A DNA stretch of 17,316 nt from Anaerolineae bacterium. GTDB lineage: Bacteria; Chloroflexota; Anaerolineae; JAFGEY01. Shown one piece after another: positions 1-7,568 of this stretch. A program made the position numbers and the translations under genes. The stretch's first letter is position 1. Each line of letters opens with the position of its first letter. Below the pieces are notes generated by a model that saw only the letters and a list, made by a program, of their open reading frames with translations, was not told the DNA's origin and searched no databases. The stretch spans positions 1 through 17,316 of the forward strand of contig JAFGIE010000134.1 in the NCBI GenBank assembly GCA_016929775.1. The letters are read 5' to 3'.

Positions 1-677
1 ATCTGCCCGGGCAGGGCGACGCAGTAACAGTGCGCAGCCCAGCGGCGCGCCAGGGGATGGAGCAGCACCTCGAGGGCGGTAAAGAGAGGCGTGAAGCGGT
101 CCAGCCACGCCCAACGCTCCGGCAGGACCTCCCACAGCCAAAAGAGCACGCTGTACTGGCCCGCCTCGACCACGTCAAAGCCTGCCGCACGTACCTCCTC
201 GATCAGCTGCCGGTAGCGAAGGCGCAGCTCGACTGCATCCCCGCGCCACTCAGGGTACAGGGCCCGTCCCAGGCGCATCAGCGGATGGTCCTCCACGCTC
301 TCCACCAGGAACAGCGTGCCCCCTGGACGCAGACAGCGCCGCAGGTCGCGCAGCAGGAGGCGATGCGCGCCGACGTGATGCAGCACGTGGGCAGCGTAGA
401 CCATGTCCAGCGAACGGTCCGCAAAGGGCAACGCCGAGCCCGTCCCCTGGACGACCGCACCGTGAGCGCGCGCCTGCCGCAGCCTCTGGAAGGCGACGTC
501 GAGGCCGATCGGGGCGCGCCCTAGTTCGACAAACCGCCACATGTTCTCGCCGCTGCCGCATCCCAGGTCGAGGATGCGCCGGACATCGTGGCGAGAGGCG
601 ATCTGGCGCTCCAACCAGCGGTACCGGAAGGCGCGGTACCAGAGCGCTGTCCCTTCACCGCGGTGTCGCATCGTCAC
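1..677 (-). CDS. Class I SAM-dependent methyltransferase (3' end outside window)
   Basis: Reading the minus strand from GTG at 677 gives an open frame of about 225 codons with no stop before the window edge. It is a Methyltransf_11-type Rossmann methyltransferase, expected to be cytoplasmic. Motif I is ILDLGCGSG at residues 35-43, the acidic ribose-binding residue is D60 in PIGLD, the post-motif II segment LPFADRSLDMVYAAHVLHH covers about 83-101, and LRPGGTLFLVE lies at about 116-126. The C-terminal part (AARRWAAH-like) suggests only a few residues are missing. The start is chosen because AGGAGG lies 8 bases upstream. It follows the preceding gene by 36 bases and so belongs to the same transcription unit. 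Among glycosyltransferases it could methylate a sugar, a lipid carrier or a quinone; the sequence does not say which. The family call is secure and the substrate is unknown. Confidence 0.88.
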   Translation of the reverse strand, partial: MTMRHRGEGTALWYRAFRYRWLERQIASRHDVRRILDLGCGSGENMWRFVELGRAPIGLDVAFQRLRQARAHGAVVQGTGSALPFADRSLDMVYAAHVLHHVGAHRLLLRDLRRCLRPGGTLFLVESVEDHPLMRLGRALYPEWRGDAVELRLRYRQLIEEVRAAGFDVVEAGQYSVLFWLWEVLPERWAWLDRFTPLFTALEVLLHPLARRWAAHCYCVALPGQ

Positions 678-685
678 GCGTTCGC

Positions 686-691
686 CCTCCT
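686..691 (-). promoter_or_regulatory. Ribosome binding site of the methyltransferase
   Basis: AGGAGG on the minus strand lies 8 bases before GTG at 677. It decides the GTG start over the in-frame ATG at 671, which would sit 14 bases away. Confidence 0.75.
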
Positions 692-713
692 GCGTACGGT
701 CATCCTGGTCCCC

Positions 714-2507
714 CTATTCTGCGACCCTCACCCGATCGTGCAGCAGCAACCGGTCCCCAGGGAGGGACACGCCCTCTCCGGTCCGGGCAGGGCGGCGCAC
801 CAGCGTTGCCAGGTCGTACAGCCCTACCTCGACATGGTAGTCGCCGGCAGTCAAGTCGACCGGGAGCGGAAGGCGATGCAGGTCTACGATCACGTCACCT
901 GGCGCCCAGGCACTGGTGGGATACGTCCCGGACACCGGCTCGCCGTCGTGTTGGCTGAGCACCTCCCCCGCGCCGTCGATCAGGTGGACAAACACCGTAT
1001 CGTTGCACGTCACGCGACGGAGGGCGTGCCAGTAGAGCGCCACGGTCACCGTGTCCCCAGGGCGAGCCTCGAGTGGGTCCACGCGATAGCCCAGCAGCTC
1101 CAGGGCCTCGCCGAACGTGGTCGGCTGCGCGCGCACGCCGACGTCCCCCGGCGGCGGGTAGGGAAGGAGCCACGAATGCGTACTCGCGATCTGGGGGCTG
1201 CACCACAAGCCAGGCGCCTCCTCCCCGGAATGCGCGTGCTCTGCGTCGCGTGTGGCGGTCAGGAGGGTCAGCGTCGTCTCTTGCCCCCCGTACGGCGTCA
1301 GGTCGATCTCGGCTGAGACGCCGCCCGGACCATCCAGGTCGCGGCTGAACAGGACCAGCCCGTCGTCCGCGACCACCTCAAAGTGACGTCGTGCGGAGGA
1401 CGTCAACGCCACGCCCAAGCGCAACGTCGCCTCGACCGGGACGCGCAGGGGATAGCTCAGGCTCGAGTCAGGCGGCACGGCGACGCAAGGCTGCTGCACC
1501 CCGTCGATCGAGGCCCACGCGGTAGAGAAGAAGCGCCGCTCGGGATCTCGCCCCGCCGGATAGAGGGTGAGCAGCAGATCGAACACCAGCCTCTGACTGC
1601 GCGGTCTCTCCTGCGCCGGCAGGGCATCGGCCTGCATGTGCGCCGGGCGGTGGGGATACGAGATCACGCCCGCGCACAGAGCCAGGAGCACGAGGAGGAC
1701 GCACGCGCCAAGCGCGACCAACCAGGCAGCGCAGCGCCTGGGCGCCCCCCTGTCCAGCGGCAGGGCGACGAGCACCCAGGTCACCGTTCCCAGCGTCGAG
1801 ATCGCGAGCAGCCACCAGAAGCCATCGCCCTTGAGCATCGCCGGCTTGTACTGCTGCAGGCGAAGAGCAGCGCTGTGCGGCAGCAGCTGCTCCGCGAGGA
1901 CGTCCACCACCCAGCGCCCTGGGAGCCCACGGTGATACGCGGCAAAGTCGAGGTTCCCGGACGCGCCGTACTCGTTCAGCCGGGGCACGCCCCCCACCTG
2001 CTCGGTCGGGATCGCCCGCAGCGCGACCGCCTCGTGCGCGCTGGCTTGCGGCGCCTCCACCATCAGCCAGTAGGTCTCGCCCGCCGAGTCCGGGAGTGCA
2101 GGGAAGGCAAAGTCGTGGTATCCATCCCGGTCGAGCGTCAGCGAGGCGGCGTAGATCGTGTCCACCCGATTGAGACCCGCGCGCAGGCTGACCTCGACGC
2201 GCTGCCCGCGCGCCGCGCCCAGCCAGATGCGCAGCATGGTCAGCCGGTCGGCGCAGCTGCGGAACGGCTGGGTCACGGTGTTCGGCCCGTACACGGCGGC
2301 AAAGGGCGTCGGGTCGGGCGCACCAGGGGCCAACTGCGACCGCGTCCAGGCGCGGGGATAGATGTACTGCTCATAGTAGACCATGGGGTCCTGGAGGGGT
2401 GTCCCGGACCTGGCGCCCCGCCAGTAGACCATCGCCCCTGCGCCGTAGAGGGCAGCTGCAAGGAGCAGCGCCAGCAGCGCCACCGTCCAACGCATGCGCG
2501 CGTGCAC
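714..2507 (-). CDS. Membrane-anchored protein with extracytoplasmic beta domains and C-terminal module; function unknown
   Basis: About 597 residues from GTG at 2507; ATG at 2495 is a possible alternative, and an upstream open extension into the GT2 gene is not real. TM1 lies at about residues 7-28. An exposed beta-rich region follows (about 29-228). A TM hairpin at about 229-283 has a basic loop (DRGAPRRCA) that fits the positive-inside rule, and a second large exposed region runs from about 284 to 597. That region holds a lectin-like beta segment (FEVVADDGLVLFS, then DLTPYGGQETTLTLLTAT) and, from about 464, the operon's recurring module with LLGYRV, ARPGD, ALYW, VFVHLID, GTYPTSAW and GDYHVEVGLYD. 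There is no GT-C core or membrane-proximal acidic motif, so it is probably not itself a transferase. It starts 5 bases after the GT2 stop. By inference it may bind a glycan or partner protein for the neighbouring enzymes. The gene is certain; the function is unknown. Confidence 0.85.
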   Translation of the reverse strand: MHARMRWTVALLALLLAAALYGAGAMVYWRGARSGTPLQDPMVYYEQYIYPRAWTRSQLAPGAPDPTPFAAVYGPNTVTQPFRSCADRLTMLRIWLGAARGQRVEVSLRAGLNRVDTIYAASLTLDRDGYHDFAFPALPDSAGETYWLMVEAPQASAHEAVALRAIPTEQVGGVPRLNEYGASGNLDFAAYHRGLPGRWVVDVLAEQLLPHSAALRLQQYKPAMLKGDGFWWLLAISTLGTVTWVLVALPLDRGAPRRCAAWLVALGACVLLVLLALCAGVISYPHRPAHMQADALPAQERPRSQRLVFDLLLTLYPAGRDPERRFFSTAWASIDGVQQPCVAVPPDSSLSYPLRVPVEATLRLGVALTSSARRHFEVVADDGLVLFSRDLDGPGGVSAEIDLTPYGGQETTLTLLTATRDAEHAHSGEEAPGLWCSPQIASTHSWLLPYPPPGDVGVRAQPTTFGEALELLGYRVDPLEARPGDTVTVALYWHALRRVTCNDTVFVHLIDGAGEVLSQHDGEPVSGTYPTSAWAPGDVIVDLHRLPLPVDLTAGDYHVEVGLYDLATLVRRPARTGEGVSLPGDRLLLHDRVRVAE

Positions 2508-2512
2508 CTGCG

Positions 2513-3304
2513 CTAGCCCTCCTCTGCCTCGCCAAAGATGGAAAGCCGATGATACCGGCTGATCACCTCTACGAGCGTCTTGCTGAACAGGTCCACCGTC
2601 GCTAGGCCTCGCTTGTGCGCAACGTACTGGAGCGTGGTCCACAGCGTACCCAGTCCATACGGGACGCCGGCTCGGATCCCAACCGAAGATGCCTCCTTGA
2701 AGTAGCGCGTCGGCACGCTCACTTCGGCGATCGGAAACCCAAAAGCCACCGCTTGATAGATCACCTGGGTGTCGAACAGGAACTTGTCCGAGTTGAGCAG
2801 GAACGGGATCGTCTCCAAGAATCGGCGGCTGTAGGCCCGGAATCCGGTGTGACACTCGGACAAGCGCAGGCCCGTCGCCAGGTTCTCGACCAGGGTCAGG
2901 GCGCGATTGACGACCACCTTCCACCGGGGCATGCCGCCCTCCCCGGGATCGCGCCCCAAGAAGCGCGAACCCAGGACCATGTCCGCCTCGCCTCGCTCGA
3001 TCGGCGCGATCAGCTCGGGGATGAGCGTAGAGTCGTACTGGTTGTCGGGGTGCAGCATGACCACGACGTCCGCGCCGCTCCTCAGCGCTTCCAGGTAGCA
3101 GGTCTTCTGGTTGCCCCCATAGCCCTTGTTCTGGAGATGGATGATCGTGTCGAGCCCGAGCTGCCGCGCGACCTCTACCGTCTCGTCGTGGCTCACATCG
3201 TCGACCAGGATGATCTTGTCCACCGCGTGCCGGGGGATGTCGCGGTAGGTCTGTTCCAGCGTTTGCGCCGCATTGTAAGCGGGCATGACGACCACAACGT
3301 ACAT
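2513..3304 (-). CDS. Family 2 glycosyltransferase, dolichol-phosphate-mannose-synthase-like
   Basis: 263 residues, soluble, one GT-A domain. Visible family features are the opening VVVMPAYNA (about 3-12), the nucleotide-binding DD in LVDDVSHD (35-36), HPDNQY (about 85-90) in place of the usual DxD region, GSRF at 112-115, and the acceptor-side segment ECHTGFRAYSRR at about 150-161, followed by YFKEASSV. Enzymes of this type transfer a sugar from a nucleotide donor to polyprenyl phosphate on the cytoplasmic face, making the lipid-linked donor that GT-C enzymes use. No C-terminal TM helices are visible, unlike CsbB- or ArnC-type relatives, so it would be peripheral to the membrane. ATG at 3304 has AAGGAG 6 bases upstream. 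It starts 16 bases after the DUF2142-like gene ends. The sugar cannot be assigned. The family is secure; the role as donor synthase for the neighbours is inferred. Confidence 0.93.
   Translation of the reverse strand: MYVVVVMPAYNAAQTLEQTYRDIPRHAVDKIILVDDVSHDETVEVARQLGLDTIIHLQNKGYGGNQKTCYLEALRSGADVVVMLHPDNQYDSTLIPELIAPIERGEADMVLGSRFLGRDPGEGGMPRWKVVVNRALTLVENLATGLRLSECHTGFRAYSRRFLETIPFLLNSDKFLFDTQVIYQAVAFGFPIAEVSVPTRYFKEASSVGIRAGVPYGLGTLWTTLQYVAHKRGLATVDLFSKTLVEVISRYHRLSIFGEAEEG
2517..2523 (-). promoter_or_regulatory. Ribosome binding site before GTG 2507
   Basis: AGGAGGG on the minus strand, embedded in the last codons of the GT2 gene, lies 9 bases before GTG at 2507. It favours that start over ATG at 2495 (21 bases away) and suggests translational coupling to the GT2. 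Confidence 0.6.
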
Positions 3305-3320
3305 CGGTCTCTCCTTGAGA

Positions 3321-4781
3321 TCACGTATAGTACCGGGGCAGCACGACCCAGAGCAAGCAGTACACGTTGGCGGCGATCATGCCCAGCCGCAGCAGCAGGT
3401 GAACCACGCCCTGCCACCGGTCAGGGACGACGGCAAGCCATCCGGTCAGCACCAGGATCAAGAGCGCCGCCATCTCGCCAAAGAAGTAGCGTCCCTGTAG
3501 GCCACGCCCCCCTCCGTTCTGTACCCAATACACGTAATCGTAGACTTGCATCATGACCACCGGAGCCAGGACGACGGTCAACAGCAGGAACGTGGTCCCG
3601 AGCTGCCGCCAGGCGTGGCGGCAGAGCATGCGGTAGAGAGCATATCCCAGCCCCGCAAGCCCGAACAGCGTTACGCCATCGATCAGCCAGTAGTAGAGTG
3701 GCGCGGCAGGCGTATCCAGCCACCCGAACGCCGCCCAGTAGCTGCCCCACACGCCGCCCACGATGGAGGCGTAATAGTCGATCGCGTGCCTGCCCGCGCG
3801 CCCCCGGTAGTCGTAGAAAGGTTCGCCGATCACCCGGTAGCCCCTTTTGATCTCGTCCATGTACAGCTCGCCGTCGTTGAGATCCAGGCTGCGGACCACC
3901 CACCAGCCGCACAGACCCAGGGCGACAGCCAGCGAGAGCAGGCCCAGCAGCACCACCTGCGTGCGCTGCCCCGCACGCCGCCACCACGCCACGCTCAAGA
4001 CCAACGCCGCGGGGAGGGCCAATCCCGCGATCAGGGGCTTGGCTAGCATGCCCAGCCCCAGGGCAACGCCCAACCCGATCGCCCGTGCCACGGTGAGCCC
4101 CCGCCACCAGATGCGCACCAGGATCCAGATCGCGCCCGTGGTCAGCAGGCTGACCAGGATGTCGTTGTTGACGATCGAGCCGATAAAGGAGATCATGGGC
4201 TGAAAGCTGACCATGGCGGCGACCGTCAGGGCGGCGCCGAGGCGATCGGGCATTGCCTCAGCCGCCAAGCCATAGCTAACCCCAACCAAGCCGATCGTCA
4301 GCAGAATGGAAAAGAGGCGCACGGCAAAGACCCTGACCAGCAGATCCGCGCCGTAGACGAGCCGATACGCCACCGCTCCCAGCACATAGTACAGCGGAGA
4401 CGTGTGATTCAGCTTGCCCGGCGCGCCAAGGGCATAGCTGGTACGCAGCGCCGGATCGAGGGCCCTCAGCTCCGCCTCGTACGGACCATCTGACTCGCCG
4501 CCGAACGCCTGGCGCAGGTGCGGGTTGTAGGGCAGCTTGCGCACGTCCGCCAGCTCTGCGGCGAGCAGCAACTCGTCCGCGCGGTACACGTCGTCGCGCC
4601 CCGGCAACCTGAGGTGCTCCGCCACGAACTGGGTCGCGGCAAAGTGCCCATCCTCGTCCGTGCCCTGCCACAGCGGGATCGCTGCGCTCCAGAGCAGCCC
4701 ATTGAGCAGGGTTAGCAGCAGGAGAAAGGCCAGGTGGTACACATGGCGTCGGTTCTTTGGACACATAGCAGTCGCTTCCAC
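3321..4781 (-). CDS. DUF2142-like GT-C-type polytopic membrane protein (no C-terminal module)
   Basis: About 486 residues from GTG at 4781, or 481 from ATG at 4766. Both starts have only weak ribosome binding sites, so the start is uncertain. The N-terminus is basic, then TM1, then GTDEDGHFAATQFVAEHL with D42, E43 and H46: the membrane-proximal acidic motif on the first extracytoplasmic loop expected to hold the catalytic Asp in GT-C enzymes. Further family marks are HTSPLYYVLGA (the PPLYY position), SIVNNDILVSLL at a TM start, and LQGRYFFGEMAALLIL near the end. I count about ten hydrophobic segments. It probably transfers a sugar from a polyprenyl-phosphate donor outside the membrane; donor and acceptor are unknown. 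It starts 9 bases after the YfhO-type gene. It is a paralogue of the DUF2142-like gene at 7565-9796, but ends right after its last TM and lacks the beta modules. Confidence 0.88.
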   Translation of the reverse strand: MEATAMCPKNRRHVYHLAFLLLLTLLNGLLWSAAIPLWQGTDEDGHFAATQFVAEHLRLPGRDDVYRADELLLAAELADVRKLPYNPHLRQAFGGESDGPYEAELRALDPALRTSYALGAPGKLNHTSPLYYVLGAVAYRLVYGADLLVRVFAVRLFSILLTIGLVGVSYGLAAEAMPDRLGAALTVAAMVSFQPMISFIGSIVNNDILVSLLTTGAIWILVRIWWRGLTVARAIGLGVALGLGMLAKPLIAGLALPAALVLSVAWWRRAGQRTQVVLLGLLSLAVALGLCGWWVVRSLDLNDGELYMDEIKRGYRVIGEPFYDYRGRAGRHAIDYYASIVGGVWGSYWAAFGWLDTPAAPLYYWLIDGVTLFGLAGLGYALYRMLCRHAWRQLGTTFLLLTVVLAPVVMMQVYDYVYWVQNGGGRGLQGRYFFGEMAALLILVLTGWLAVVPDRWQGVVHLLLRLGMIAANVYCLLWVVLPRYYT

Positions 4782-4790
4782 TCCGACCGG

Positions 4791-7568
4791 CTAGGGGATC
4801 GCGCTCAGCCGGGGGCGCCGGGCGTGAGCCCACGCTACGACGCACCCCAGCGCCGCCGCTCCGCTGAGTGCAGCGCCCACGATCAGCGATGCCGGGCGAT
4901 AGACAAACCGGACCTCGTGTGCGCCCGCCGGCAGGTACACGGCGCGCAGGACATAGTTGGCCCGGTACAGCTGGGTCGGCTGCCCATCGACCGTCGCCCG
5001 CCAACCGGGATAGTGCGCATCCGCCAGCACCAGGTAGCCGGGGCTTGCCGCGCGTACGTGGACGGTCACGTCGTCGAGCCGATAGTCCGCGATCTCGACC
5101 AGCGCGTCCTGCCCAGCGACCTCGGCAGAGGGACTTGCCAGGGACAGCGTCTGCTCCGGCGGGGGCGTCTCTTCCAACACCACGCTGCGCCGGCGGTCGA
5201 AGCCGGGGTCCGCCAGCCGGGCGAGGGCGAGCGCGCGATCGGCGATCACCTCCGCCTGGTGCACGACAAAGGCCCGCGGCAGGTATCCATCGTTCAGGTA
5301 GACGCGCACGTCCTCGTCTACGCTCTCGAAAACCAAGCCATCGTAGGGCGCGCTGTAGCAGGCAAAGCGGAGGCCCGCCGTACGGCTCGCCTGCAGATCC
5401 ACCTTGGTATCTGTGCTCCCTGCCTCGACGACAAACCGGAACCGGCGTCCCAGGCGAGCGGACGCCGGAGCAAAGTAAAAGTGGATCGGCTCCCCGGGCG
5501 CGACGGCGGCGAGATCCACGCGCGCGTGGGCCACCGGCTGGAAATCGGGCAGGGCGAACAGCCGCAGGACCAGCTCGCCCGCTGCCGCCGTCCCCTCGTG
5601 GGACCACAGGTCGATGCGGTGTAGGCCCGGCTGCTGCACCGTCACGTCCTGCTCGTAGGGTAGCCCGTGCCGGACCGGCAGGACCGTGTCGGCAAAGGGC
5701 TGCGCCGTATCGGGCACATCCTCCGGCTTCCACAGCTCGGCGCCGGTGACGACGTACTTGACGTTGAGCAGGTCGAGGAGGGGAGAGCGATGGTCGGTCA
5801 GTAGGATGTGTCGCTCCCCATAGATCACAGAGCCGCCGTTCGCGGCATCCATGTACTCCACATACCGGCGGGGGGCGGCATAGTTGTAGCCGCCTGCGTC
5901 CGCCAGGCGATAGACGAGCCCAGTGTTCGCCATGAGGACGTGCGACTGGCGAAGGGTGACCATCCGGAACAGCTCGGGGTCAGCCTGCAGGAAGCGCGTG
6001 GTCTCCGTCGAGGGATAGAGCAAGGAGATGGGCGTCACGGTATTGTACCCGACGCCAAAGTGGAGCAGATCGACAGATGCGACCGCGAGTGCGACCGCCA
6101 AGAACGCTCGCGGCGAGAGATGCCCCGCCAGACGCAGGGCAATCGCGAGCGTACCGAAGAGGAGGAAGGCGATCAGGACCGCGAGCTGCGCATAGCCCCG
6201 GAACTGGGGATCGTGCCAGTGCGCCGACAGCTCGGCGCGGTAGTGCCAGGCGTATCCCGCGACGCCGCCCAGCAGGAGCAGGACGCTCAGCCCCACGGCG
6301 ACCCACGCGAGACGCCTCCTGCGCAGCGGGCGCGCCCCGGCGACGCCATCCAGGGCCAAGCCAGCAAGCACGCTCAGGAAGGCGTTTGCCAGGTAGACCA
6401 TGCGGTCCATGCGCAGCCCGCTGAAGCCGGGCAAGGGGTAGATCAGGCGGTAGAGCGGCGTCCCAGCGGCGAGGAGCAGGGCAAGCAACGCCATGGCGGC
6501 GAAGAAACGGGTGTGTCGGTCGCGGCGCACGACCAGCGCGATCATCGACAACAGGAGAGGCAGGATGCCCACGTAAGCGGTCGTCTCGACATAGTTGGCG
6601 GGCCCCCAGTACGTGCCCTGCGCCGGGTTGCCAAAGAAGCCGGGGACGAGATAGACGACCAGGCGGGGCAGCATGCCCATCTGCACCACCTGGTCGTAGG
6701 GCAGCGCCGTGCGGTGGCCCAGCGCCAGGTACTCGAAGGCGGGCAGGAGCTGGATCGCCGCTAGGCCCACGCCCAGCGCTGCCAGCAGGGCGACCGCAGC
6801 CGCAGCCCGCCGCCGGGAGGCGGGAGCGGGCCAAACGAGACGATAGACGCCGTAGCATCCCACGCCCAGCAGCCCGTACATCATCCACTGTGGGTGCCCG
6901 CCTACGAGCAGCAGCGCGAGCGCGCAGGCGCCCAGCAGCACGTAGGTCCGGCGCCCGCTTCGCAGCGCCAGCTCTAGCCAGGCCCACACGTAAGGCATCC
7001 AAACTGCCGTACTCAGAATGGTGTGCCACTCGAGCCACACGACGAAGACGCCGTTCAGCATGAACACGATGCCTGCGCCGAGGCTGGCAGGGCGCGAGGC
7101 GCCGATCGTCCGCAGGTAAAAGTACATGCCTGCCCCCGCCAGCAGGAGGTGCAGGATGAGGTCCAGGTCGTTGACGCCCGCCGCCCACGCCTCGGGGAGC
7201 AGGTACCCTAGCAGGTTGGGCGGGTAAAAGAGCCCAGCCTGTAGGTTGGCGACGAACGAGTACCCGCTGAACGTATAGGGGTTCCAGAGCGGAAAGCGTC
7301 CCTCTCGCAGCGACCCGGCGGCAAAGTGACGGGTCGGGTAGATGATGTCCACCACGTCTGTCGGGAGGGGGTTGTGCAGCGGAGCAGGCAGCTCGATGCC
7401 CCGCCAGGGACGAAAGCGCGACAGCGTGTCGAGGGGCATCAGGACTTGCCCGGGCATCAGCCCAGGCCACAGCAACACGAGGTCGAGCGCTAGGAGCAGG
7501 CCCAACGCCGCCAGATCGGCGCGCCAGCCGGTCAGCCAAGGCAGCCGAGAGCGCGCCTCTGCACTCAT
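4791..7568 (-). CDS. YfhO-family membrane protein (GT-C superfamily)
   Basis: 925 residues. ATG at 7568 overlaps the upstream TGA by four bases and follows a strong AGGAGGAGGG; an ATG-type start 33 bases further up has no such support. After TM1 come DTLSRFRPW (D47) and DVVDIIYP (D71, D74), then EGRFPLWNPYTFSGYSF and GLFYPPNLLGYLLP, the classic YfhO N-terminal pattern. Many TM helices follow to about residue 510. The extracytoplasmic part includes LLNVKYVVTG, a beta-rich segment from about 620 (LHRIDLW, then FRFVVEA) and the YfhO C-terminal signature GYLVLADAHYPGWRATVDG with RANYVLRAV and HEVRFVYRP, then a final TM and basic tail. In Bacillus and Listeria, YfhO works with the GT2 CsbB to put GlcNAc on lipoteichoic acid. 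That pairing resembles this locus, but the acceptor here must differ if the host lacks teichoic acids. Confidence 0.92.
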   Translation of the reverse strand: MSAEARSRLPWLTGWRADLAALGLLLALDLVLLWPGLMPGQVLMPLDTLSRFRPWRGIELPAPLHNPLPTDVVDIIYPTRHFAAGSLREGRFPLWNPYTFSGYSFVANLQAGLFYPPNLLGYLLPEAWAAGVNDLDLILHLLLAGAGMYFYLRTIGASRPASLGAGIVFMLNGVFVVWLEWHTILSTAVWMPYVWAWLELALRSGRRTYVLLGACALALLLVGGHPQWMMYGLLGVGCYGVYRLVWPAPASRRRAAAAVALLAALGVGLAAIQLLPAFEYLALGHRTALPYDQVVQMGMLPRLVVYLVPGFFGNPAQGTYWGPANYVETTAYVGILPLLLSMIALVVRRDRHTRFFAAMALLALLLAAGTPLYRLIYPLPGFSGLRMDRMVYLANAFLSVLAGLALDGVAGARPLRRRRLAWVAVGLSVLLLLGGVAGYAWHYRAELSAHWHDPQFRGYAQLAVLIAFLLFGTLAIALRLAGHLSPRAFLAVALAVASVDLLHFGVGYNTVTPISLLYPSTETTRFLQADPELFRMVTLRQSHVLMANTGLVYRLADAGGYNYAAPRRYVEYMDAANGGSVIYGERHILLTDHRSPLLDLLNVKYVVTGAELWKPEDVPDTAQPFADTVLPVRHGLPYEQDVTVQQPGLHRIDLWSHEGTAAAGELVLRLFALPDFQPVAHARVDLAAVAPGEPIHFYFAPASARLGRRFRFVVEAGSTDTKVDLQASRTAGLRFACYSAPYDGLVFESVDEDVRVYLNDGYLPRAFVVHQAEVIADRALALARLADPGFDRRRSVVLEETPPPEQTLSLASPSAEVAGQDALVEIADYRLDDVTVHVRAASPGYLVLADAHYPGWRATVDGQPTQLYRANYVLRAVYLPAGAHEVRFVYRPASLIVGAALSGAAALGCVVAWAHARRPRLSAIP

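Noticed and set aside
1383..2516. Long open frame on the plus strand (377 codons)
   Set aside because: It is antisense to the three-TM protein gene. Its product is rich in Arg, Gln and His without hydrophobic core or motifs, as expected for the antisense of GC-rich coding sequence.
2508..2924. N-terminal extension of the three-TM protein up to 2924
   Set aside because: It lies inside the GT2 gene in another frame, has no domain features, and a strong ribosome binding site precedes GTG 2507.
5808..6764. Plus-strand open frame of 318 codons
   Set aside because: Antisense to the YfhO membrane core; charged, repetitive composition and no motif.
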